Assembly (NCBI GenBank): GCA_027017165.1
Contig: JALURF010000211.1
Coordinates: 1-7,063, forward strand
Length of the DNA stretch: 7,063 nt
Source of the DNA: Thermofilaceae archaeon
GTDB lineage: Archaea > Thermoproteota > Thermoprotei > Thermofilales > B69-G16
Direction of reading: 5' to 3'
The stretch's first letter is position 1; every line of letters starts with the position of its first letter. Under the pieces are notes generated by a model. The model ran no database searches. It was not told the origin of the DNA and saw only the letters and a program-made list of their open reading frames with translations. Of this stretch, positions 1 through 4,861 are shown piece by piece. Position numbers and translations under genes: made by a program.

Positions 1-150
1 GAATAAAAAGAAGGCCGCTACGCCCCCTATAACGATTATAGCTATGATTATGCCGAGGACCAGCAATAATGGGAATTTCTTTTTCTCTGGAGGAGGGGGA
101 GGAGGCGGCGGGGGAGGAGGCGCCTCAGAGTATTTAAAGAGCTTTCTCAT
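1..150 (-). CDS. Partial membrane protein: polyproline N-terminus then one transmembrane helix (3' part off window)
   Basis: Not recognised as a family. Reading leftward from an ATG at 148-150, fifty codons stay open to the window edge. The protein begins with a short basic segment (MRKLFKYSEA), then eleven consecutive prolines (residues 11-21), a charged EKKK patch (22-25) and a strongly hydrophobic stretch (about residues 27-50) that must be a membrane helix. The basic side precedes the helix, so the proline tract is probably cytoplasmic and the unseen remainder outside the cell, as in a signal-anchor protein. A GGGGAG ribosome-binding-like sequence lies 3 nt before the ATG, which is closer than usual. 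The prolines use mixed CCT, CCC, CCG and CCA codons, so this is not a simple triplet expansion. Function cannot be assigned because most of the protein is missing. Confidence 0.7.
   Translation of the reverse strand, partial: MRKLFKYSEAPPPPPPPPPPPEKKKFPLLLVLGIIIAIIVIGGVAAFFLF
89..120 (+). repeat. G-rich purine tract encoding the polyproline run
   Basis: On the plus strand this 32-nt stretch is made of GG to GGGGG runs separated by single A or C bases, with two GGGGG runs. It is the template strand of the polyproline codons of the leftmost gene. The run pattern would permit G-quadruplex folding of the DNA, mainly as two-quartet structures. The transcript itself would be C-rich. The composition is explained by the protein sequence, so a separate role is not implied. 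Confidence 0.45.
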
Positions 151-153
151 ATT

Positions 154-187
154 CTCCCCAGTGTATATCTGTTTTTTACATAATAAG
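154..187 (-). promoter_or_regulatory. Possible TATA box and short leader of the leftmost gene
   Basis: CTTATTAT on the minus strand (180-187) is centred about 34 bp before the ATG at 150. This would place transcription start near 157 and give a very short leader. GGGGAG (154-159) could be a Shine-Dalgarno element, but its spacing to the ATG is only 3 nt and it would overlap the predicted start site, so either element may be fortuitous. Confidence 0.35.
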
Positions 188-243
188 CATTTCTTGTAAT
201 TTACTTAGAGTGAGATTTCGAGAAAATGATACACTAGGGAGGC

Positions 244-774
244 CTATCTGGAGAATATCTTCTGCAGATCGTTTTCTATCCTGTCTTTCAATATTGATTT
301 AAGTTTTCTTGGAGAAATCCTAACTCTCCTCCCGTCTTTATACACGTACAATATTGACCTGCCCACTTTTCTAAGATTTACTATTCTAGTTCTGGCTTCA
401 TATTTGCTAAAATACTTAGAGATGATAGACTCGGCGAACGCTTCAAGCCCCGTCTCTAGCAAGTTTCGTTCTCCATAGACTCGGACTAGCACGTACTCGG
501 CTTCCGGCTTCTCGTTGGTATAGGTGTAGGCGTCGGCTAGTACGAATTTCCCGTCTACGTAGACGGGGAAGCCTCTTGAGACTCTAGTATACCCGGTTGC
601 GACAAACGGAACTTTCTTTAACATTGTAATTGCCCAGTACACGGTTAAGCCTGAGCTCTTAGTTAGTATCCTAGATATCTTAAAACCTCTACTCTCTATC
701 TCCCTCTTAAAAGCCTCCGTTAACGCCTTCTCCAGGTCTATCTCTTGTAGATCGATCAACTGTCGATACCCCAT
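244..774 (-). CDS. Orphan 176-residue basic protein, function unknown
   Basis: I do not recognise this protein. It has no signal peptide, no membrane helix and no cysteine, so it is probably a soluble cytoplasmic protein. The N-terminal third (about 12-30) is a charged helix. A mixed alpha/beta core follows, with the strand-like segments FPVYVDGKFVL (69-79) and YVLVRVYG (94-101). The tail from about residue 136 is basic, with KDGRRVRISPRK (146-157) leading into a charged amphipathic helix. The basic tail might contact nucleic acid, but no known binding motif is visible. The ATG at 774 is preferred because a TATA box lies about 24 bp upstream and there is no Shine-Dalgarno sequence, as expected for a leaderless archaeal gene. 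It is divergent from the nitroreductase gene and shares its 68-bp control region. Confidence 0.75.
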   Translation of the reverse strand: MGYRQLIDLQEIDLEKALTEAFKREIESRGFKISRILTKSSGLTVYWAITMLKKVPFVATGYTRVSRGFPVYVDGKFVLADAYTYTNEKPEAEYVLVRVYGERNLLETGLEAFAESIISKYFSKYEARTRIVNLRKVGRSILYVYKDGRRVRISPRKLKSILKDRIENDLQKIFSR

Positions 775-793
775 AGATTAATGCTCTTTCAGG

Positions 794-801
794 AATATAA
801 A
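794..801 (-). promoter_or_regulatory. TATA box for the orphan gene at 244-774
   Basis: TTTATATT on the minus strand is centred 23-24 bp before the ATG at 774. That spacing predicts transcription starting at or next to the start codon, so the mRNA would be essentially leaderless. No ribosome-binding sequence lies in between. Confidence 0.55.
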
Positions 802-811
802 GTGAACGAAG

Positions 812-819
812 CTATATTA
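812..819 (+). promoter_or_regulatory. TATA box for the double nitroreductase gene
   Basis: CTATATTA is centred about 27 bp before the ATG at 843, the canonical archaeal distance to the transcription start. This predicts a leaderless mRNA starting at that ATG and supports the chosen start codon. The two divergent TATA boxes are only about 10 bp apart, so factors bound at one promoter would be expected to affect the other. Confidence 0.6.
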
Positions 820-842
820 GGCTCACAACCGCTAATACTTAT

Positions 843-1997
843 ATGGGTAAAGTAGAGCTCCCGCAGTTTAAACCCGAACTGGATCTTAAATTAAGTCAAG
901 TAGCTAAGACGCTTAAGTATTGTAAAGAAGTATCACCTAGCGAAATCCCATTATCTAAGCTATCCAAGGTGCTGTACTCTATTCAGGGAATTTCTGGAGG
1001 AATCTTTTGGGTGAAAGCGAAGACTATACCCTCGGCTGGCGCTACGTATCCACTGGATATATACGTGGAGCCCTACTGTAGAGAAGTTAAAAGCGGCTTA
1101 TACGGGTATTCTCCGACCAGCGAGTATAAGGGCTGGCTACGCATTAAAAGAGAAAGAGAAAACAGCGTTTCGAGAATATATATCCACGCTGTCTTTGCGA
1201 GAACAACGCGCCGCTATGGCTCGAGAGGAGAACACTATGTCCTCATGGAAGTAGGTCACGCAATTCAAAACGCTCTCTTAGAGGCTACGCTGTTAGATTT
1301 GGGACTTTCCTATAGTTTAAATTTGGATGAACTATCTCGGTTTTTAAAAGAAGGAGAGGAGCCGCTAGCCGTTTTAGAACTCGGTTCTTATACTGAGAAG
1401 CCGTCTATGAAGTATGATATCTCTAGTTTTAAAAATCACACTACAGGATTAAAAATTCCCGTACTGCCGGAGTTAAAGCTGGAAGAGGCTATTTTAAAGC
1501 GGAGGTCCGTGAGGAAGTATTCATCTCCGAAACTCTCGCTGGAGGAGTTGAGCTACGTCCTCTATTATTCCAGCGGTAGAGCGTGGATGGGAGATAGGCC
1601 CTACGCGCCGCCTAACCATACTTACCGCCTAGACGTATACGTGGTTGCTGGAGGTGTGGAAGGACTGGCTCCGGGCGTCTACATATATGACGATAGGGAA
1701 AACGCGCTAATTTTAGTTAGAGAGGGAGATTTGCGGAGAAGCCTTTATAGAGCTTGCCTAGGTCAGGAATGGGTGCTCGAGGCTCCGGCGAGCATAGTGC
1801 TAGCTTCAAAACCTAAGAACGATAGGTGGTATTTAGATGTTGAAACTGGCATGATCGGGCAAAACGTGTATTTGGCGGCTACGAGCGTAGGGTTAGGGAC
1901 GGTAGCTGTTGGAGCTTTCTACGATGATGAAGTCGCCGCAGTTTTAGGAATTGATACAGCTCCCTTGTACGTCATGCCCCTCGGCAGACTAGGGTGA
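843..1997 (+). CDS. Tandem (double-domain) nitroreductase, SagB/ThcOx-type flavin oxidoreductase
   Basis: This is a 384-residue cytoplasmic FMN oxidoreductase made of two nitroreductase-fold halves; single-domain family members are about half this size. The N-half (about 35-185) has the SagB-type PSAGATYP motif (63-70) and the YG-RG-HY, E-GH, QN series (125-143). It lacks an RRSxR phosphate-binding motif: LKYCK stands in the equivalent place. The C-half (about 211-384) has RRSVRKY (220-226), GQEW (307-310) and the glycine-rich GLGTVAVGAF (350-359), but APPNH (255-259) replaces PSAGA. Known nitroreductase dimers build each FMN site from both subunits, so the retained motifs could form one site per polypeptide. 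SagB and ThcOx oxidise azolines in RiPP peptides, but no YcaO cyclase or precursor peptide gene is visible, so the substrate is unknown. A leaderless promoter supports this start. The 3' end overlaps the convergent gene by 9 bp. Confidence 0.88.
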   Translation: MGKVELPQFKPELDLKLSQVAKTLKYCKEVSPSEIPLSKLSKVLYSIQGISGGIFWVKAKTIPSAGATYPLDIYVEPYCREVKSGLYGYSPTSEYKGWLRIKRERENSVSRIYIHAVFARTTRRYGSRGEHYVLMEVGHAIQNALLEATLLDLGLSYSLNLDELSRFLKEGEEPLAVLELGSYTEKPSMKYDISSFKNHTTGLKIPVLPELKLEEAILKRRSVRKYSSPKLSLEELSYVLYYSSGRAWMGDRPYAPPNHTYRLDVYVVAGGVEGLAPGVYIYDDRENALILVREGDLRRSLYRACLGQEWVLEAPASIVLASKPKNDRWYLDVETGMIGQNVYLAATSVGLGTVAVGAFYDDEVAAVLGIDTAPLYVMPLGRLG

Positions 1998-2717
1998 AGC
2001 TAGGTAAGCCATGCTTATAAAGTCGTAGAGTCCATCCACCACTTCATCACACGTAGCGCTCTTCTCAAATATCCTAATAATGTCCTTTTTTAACAACGAT
2101 GGTAGGTAGCTCACCACTATAGAAATCCTTCTTTTAGCTTCTTTAACCCCTCTCTTAGCATAGGGCAGGGCCATTATGGCGGGGTAGATAAAACTGAGGA
2201 GAGTTAATGCCCCTATTTCATCTCTTACGAGCATTGCTCTACTAAAGTCTCTAAGGTTTTCCAGTCTCCACGCGATCATATCGCCTAGCATAGGGTCGAA
2301 ATATTCGTAGAGCTCGGCTTCGGCCAATTTCTCGTGTATTTTAAGAAATCTCCTAGTTTTGTGGAACAAGAGTTTCAATTTATTGCATGGCTTGGCCGGA
2401 GACTTCTCTCCTAGGAGAGAATAGCAGAGAGATTCGGCAAACATCCCCTTCCAGAATCTCTTACCCCTCTTCCTCCAATTCTCCTCCACGACGAGTATTA
2501 ACATCTTATTCTCTTTCCAGAAAATTATAGTGGATTGTCCCCTCTTAAAGACATCATAGTAATCCGCGTATAGAGGCTCGAGATCTTCCACTCTACCAAA
2601 GAGATATAACACTATATTTTTCTCCTTTAAACCAAGTTTATTTTCCAATTTTTCATACTCGTTTTTTAAAAAATCTTCAAAGCTTTTAGATGCGTTAAAG
2701 TTCTCTAGCTTGAGCAT
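1989..2717 (-). CDS. Unrecognised 242-residue protein, possibly a degenerate zincin-like fold
   Basis: I cannot place this protein in a known family. It lacks a signal peptide. The N-terminal part is charged and helical, followed by strand-like segments (IVLYLFG at 35-41, STIIFW at 62-67, MLILVVEE at 72-79). A basic helix then carries FAESLCYSLLG (93-103), and a mostly helical C-terminal half includes a hydrophobic stretch (about 168-187) that could be a buried helix or one membrane pass. The strand-then-helix order resembles small metallopeptidases. In the position of an HExxH motif it has AESLC (94-98), keeping the Glu but neither His, so it could only be an inactive relative. That comparison is tentative. 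The ATG at 2717 has a GGAG element 5 nt upstream and a TATA-like box at the right distance. It converges on, and overlaps by 9 bp, the nitroreductase gene. Confidence 0.75.
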   Translation of the reverse strand: MLKLENFNASKSFEDFLKNEYEKLENKLGLKEKNIVLYLFGRVEDLEPLYADYYDVFKRGQSTIIFWKENKMLILVVEENWRKRGKRFWKGMFAESLCYSLLGEKSPAKPCNKLKLLFHKTRRFLKIHEKLAEAELYEYFDPMLGDMIAWRLENLRDFSRAMLVRDEIGALTLLSFIYPAIMALPYAKRGVKEAKRRISIVVSYLPSLLKKDIIRIFEKSATCDEVVDGLYDFISMAYLASP

Positions 2718-2722
2718 TCAAA

Positions 2723-2755
2723 CTCCATAAAAATTTCGAAAATGTAAGATAAAAG
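2723..2755 (-). promoter_or_regulatory. Promoter and ribosome-binding site of the gene at 1989-2717
   Basis: CTTTTATC (2748-2755, minus strand) is a TATA-like box. Counting 26 bp downstream puts transcription start near 2725-2728. GGAG (2723-2726) lies 5 nt before the ATG at 2717, leaving a leader of roughly 8-11 nt. The gap also contains the 8-bp palindrome TTTCGAAA (2734-2741) and a T5 run (2729-2733) that could help terminate the upstream gene. Confidence 0.45.
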
Positions 2756-2762
2756 TATTTGG

Positions 2763-3761
2763 TTAAAACTTCAATAAAGTGAGATAATTTCTGCCAAACT
2801 TCTTTTCTACCCGTATATACCCCTTCTCCTCTAACCTTCTAATATTCCTCCAAAGCGTAGTTGCGGGCTGGTCAACTATTCTAGCTATCTCACTTTGAAA
2901 AGCCCTCCCACCTAGAGCCTTCAACGCGTTGAGTATCTCAACTTCTTCATACCGTAATTCCTCGCTCACCTCGCTTCTTCTACCACGAAGCAGTAGCACT
3001 GCAATTATAAGCACAACGCCTAGAGCCCCCCCTATTATATACAATAGAGGAAATTCCGATTCTCCTCCCGGACTAGGGACGCCTCCGCTCTCTTCCACTT
3101 CTCCTGGTTTAACAGTGGTTTCTTGACTAGGCTGTTCAGCCGACTCTTCCTGGCTTATCTCCGTCTGATTCGTCGAAGGTTGTGTAGTCTGGTTTACCTG
3201 TGGTTGCTCTTCTTGAGTTTGATTAGTAGATGGAGGAATTATTGGAGGAGGTATAATATAGCCTATCTTCACAAATCCCTTAGGCATAACTAGGACTGGC
3301 GATTCGCCGCGCATATCTATAAGTAGCGGGATTTCGCTCAACTCGACTATTAGAGATTTTTCTGGCAATACTATCTCGGAGTCTACGGGCAGTTCGGCTT
3401 CGAGAAGCCATACATCTTTCTCTTTATAGGTTAGCGATGCCGTGATATAGGTAATGTTTATGGCACGCGAATCCACAGCTATAACTTCAATCACGTTATC
3501 TTTGAGCTCGTAAGCTAAAGGTTCTCCACGTTCATCTAATACAAAGATTATATAGTCGGCGCTCGGCTCTCCTATTAAGCTGATGTTTACCGTATAGGTT
3601 TCCTCCGGCAATCTAATATACATGGAGACCAGCACGTAGCCTTCAGGATAAACTACGAGGCTGCATTTCTCAATAGTGTACCCTGCTTGAGCTTTTACAC
3701 TATATGCTAGGAAAAGAAGTGCGATTATTGTTGTAAAGATTTTGAGTTTTATCTTCGACAT
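2763..3761 (-). CDS. Membrane-anchored winged-helix DNA-binding regulator with extracytoplasmic domain
   Basis: This looks like a one-component transmembrane transcription regulator. Segments in order are: a signal peptide (about 1-25, hydrophobic core FTTIIALLFLAYSV); an extracytoplasmic beta-rich domain (about 26-168) of unknown ligand; a Pro/Thr/Ser/Gln/Glu-rich linker (about 170-235) beginning with a PPPIIPP stretch and carrying three NQT sequons (180, 190, 198); a transmembrane helix (about 237-258); the stop-transfer RGRR (259-262); and a cytoplasmic winged helix (about 272-332). In the last, the recognition helix is near PATTLWRNIRRLEEKG (299-314) and the basic wing ends with YIRVEKKFGRNY. 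Further sequons lie at 59 and 102. The topology is outside to inside, with the DNA-binding domain tethered under the membrane. Its gene follows the secreted helical protein by 45 bp on the same strand, suggesting a joint role. The target genes are not evident. Confidence 0.82.
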   Translation of the reverse strand: MSKIKLKIFTTIIALLFLAYSVKAQAGYTIEKCSLVVYPEGYVLVSMYIRLPEETYTVNISLIGEPSADYIIFVLDERGEPLAYELKDNVIEVIAVDSRAINITYITASLTYKEKDVWLLEAELPVDSEIVLPEKSLIVELSEIPLLIDMRGESPVLVMPKGFVKIGYIIPPPIIPPSTNQTQEEQPQVNQTTQPSTNQTEISQEESAEQPSQETTVKPGEVEESGGVPSPGGESEFPLLYIIGGALGVVLIIAVLLLRGRRSEVSEELRYEEVEILNALKALGGRAFQSEIARIVDQPATTLWRNIRRLEEKGYIRVEKKFGRNYLTLLKF

Positions 3762-3794
3762 ACCCGTATCAACTTTGCTAAGCTAACGCCTATG

Positions 3795-3802
3795 ATTTAA
3801 AG
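3795..3802 (-). promoter_or_regulatory. Possible TATA box in the 45-bp gap before the membrane winged-helix gene
   Basis: CTTTAAAT on the minus strand lies about 37 bp before the ATG at 3761, predicting a start near 3772 and a leader of about 11 nt. There is only a weak GGGT before the ATG. The gene may have its own promoter, be cotranscribed with the secreted protein gene, or both. Confidence 0.35.
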
Positions 3803-3806
3803 TTGA

Positions 3807-4775
3807 TTATGGCTTATGTCCTTTACCTTCCCCGCCGCCACCTGGGTGAGGTGGAGGCGCTACTGGCGGTTCGAACTTCTTACCCTTCCCTAAGCCTCCC
3901 TTAAAGCTTAGTATCTCGTGCATAGCTTTCTTCAACTCGGCGAAGAAGTTCGCTATTCCTTTCATTCTAAACTTTATCATCAACTCTTCGAATATGTAGT
4001 CTATCATCGTAGCGTTTTCGCCGAATTTTTCTAATGCAAATCTTTTCATCCTAACCACGGTTAAGAGCGCACTTATCCTATGCAATTCGGCGTTTACATG
4101 GGCAATCCTTTTCCTCACCTCTCCGAGTATATGCGCTGCTTCAGTCACGTTACCGGCTTCGGCAAGAGATTTGCCTTCTTCGATCAGCGCTTTAATCTCG
4201 AGCAGTTCGCTGACTAAAGCTTCGAAATCATAGTCTATCTCAGTTTTATCCAATTTTTCTATGATTTCCAATAGTCTATCGACGTGGAGCTCCGCTATCT
4301 TAAAAGCGACTACCAGGCTGTTGTTAGCCATGCCCGTTCTAGTCCTATTCATCACTCTTTCCTCTATGCAACACTCCTCGTATTTTATCCCCAACTCTAG
4401 GCTTAGGTCGTGAATTAGCTTAAGCGCCAGAGAGTAGCTTTGCATCGCCTTAATGGCGTAGATTTTAGCGCCAGTGTAATTGCCCTCTTCGTAGAGAGAT
4501 CTCGAAATATTTAGATAGATGTCCCCTTCGGCTTTATGCTCTAGTACCAAGTTTATAGTATTGTTAAGATATACTGTTACGTTGCTCGGAGTGGTGATGT
4601 TGAGTATTAAGTTGTGTATTATCTCTAGTTTGAACTCGATTAACCGTTGAAGTCTTTCAGCGTTTTGAATTAGTATCTCCGCTGATCTAGCATCTTTATC
4701 AACTGGAGGCTCCGCAAGTACGGCTATGTTCATCACTATTAACGCGATCAGCATCAAGCCCAGGATCTTCTTCAT
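3807..4775 (-). CDS. Secreted alpha-helical protein with two helical repeats and a Gly/Pro-rich tail
   Basis: This exported protein belongs to no family I recognise. I start it at the ATG at 4775 (322 residues). A strong GGAGGTG element lies 6 nt upstream, and the N-terminus then reads MKKILGLMLIALIVMN, a standard signal peptide with probable cleavage near residue 21-22. The ATG at 4790 would add five residues and place the ribosome-binding site inside the gene. The mature part is almost entirely helical, with two related segments (about 32-126 and 155-235) that both end in a turn GN(Y/V)T and a closing helix. Nine N-glycosylation sequons (N59, 65, 71, 89, 99, 143, 151, 209, 254) imply a heavily glycosylated surface. 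A vicinal Cys pair (135-136) holds the only cysteines. The tail (about 291-322) is rich in Gly, Pro and Lys, with no anchor helix. It sits directly upstream of the membrane winged-helix regulator, which suggests a ligand, sensor or regulated product. Confidence 0.8.
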   Translation of the reverse strand: MKKILGLMLIALIVMNIAVLAEPPVDKDARSAEILIQNAERLQRLIEFKLEIIHNLILNITTPSNVTVYLNNTINLVLEHKAEGDIYLNISRSLYEEGNYTGAKIYAIKAMQSYSLALKLIHDLSLELGIKYEECCIEERVMNRTRTGMANNSLVVAFKIAELHVDRLLEIIEKLDKTEIDYDFEALVSELLEIKALIEEGKSLAEAGNVTEAAHILGEVRKRIAHVNAELHRISALLTVVRMKRFALEKFGENATMIDYIFEELMIKFRMKGIANFFAELKKAMHEILSFKGGLGKGKKFEPPVAPPPHPGGGGEGKGHKP

Positions 4776-4781
4776 TACATC

Positions 4782-4788
4782 CACCTCC
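4782..4788 (-). promoter_or_regulatory. Strong Shine-Dalgarno site that fixes the start of the secreted protein
   Basis: GGAGGTG on the minus strand is a near-perfect anti-16S match ending 6 nt before the ATG at 4775. It overlaps the alternative ATG at 4788-4790, which therefore cannot be the codon it serves. The clear signal contrasts with ttuA and the divergent pair, which appear leaderless. Confidence 0.75.
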
Positions 4789-4802
4789 ATGTTTACCTAT
4801 AA

Positions 4803-4812
4803 CCGATATCGG
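4803..4812. repeat. Perfect 10-bp palindrome, candidate operator
   Basis: CCGATATCGG is perfectly symmetric and abuts the downstream edge of the TATA box of the secreted protein gene, at about -13 to -22 from the predicted transcription start. A dimeric regulator bound here would block assembly of the initiation complex. A second 10-bp palindrome sits in the same relative position before ttuA. The regulator role is inferred only from position and symmetry. Confidence 0.4.
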
Positions 4813-4820
4813 AAATAAAG
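4813..4820 (-). promoter_or_regulatory. TATA box of the secreted helical protein gene
   Basis: CTTTATTT on the minus strand predicts transcription starting about 26 bp downstream, near 4790. This gives a leader of about 15 nt that just includes the GGAGGTG ribosome-binding site. A 10-bp palindrome adjoins this box on its downstream side. Confidence 0.5.
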
Positions 4821-4829
4821 AATGCTATG

Positions 4830-4855
4830 AAAAATGAACGTGAAAAACTGAAAAA
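4830..4855 (-). terminator. T-tract transcription terminator after ttuA
   Basis: Beginning 7 nt after the ttuA stop codon, the minus strand carries three T5 runs (4851-4855, 4843-4847, 4830-4834) within 26 bp and no obvious hairpin. Archaeal RNA polymerase terminates at such T runs, so ttuA transcription should end here. The secreted protein gene then restarts from its own TATA box. Confidence 0.65.
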
Positions 4856-4861
4856 TACTTT

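Noticed and set aside
14..85. Class III archaeal pilin signal in the leftmost protein
   Set aside because: The charged EKKKFP before the hydrophobic stretch lacks the typical cleavage-site pattern, and the preceding proline run is atypical, so a signal-anchor helix is the simpler reading.
151..243. Small RNA gene or terminator in the longest gene-free gap
   Set aside because: No C/D box pair, tRNA-like arms or clear T-tract terminator is seen on either strand; only a weak promoter for the leftmost gene can be supported.
2929..3126. Plus-strand open frame of 65 codons
   Set aside because: It lies antisense to the linker, membrane and winged-helix coding region. Its Ser/Thr/Pro-rich translation is a by-product of the opposite strand, and no promoter or ribosome-binding site is evident.
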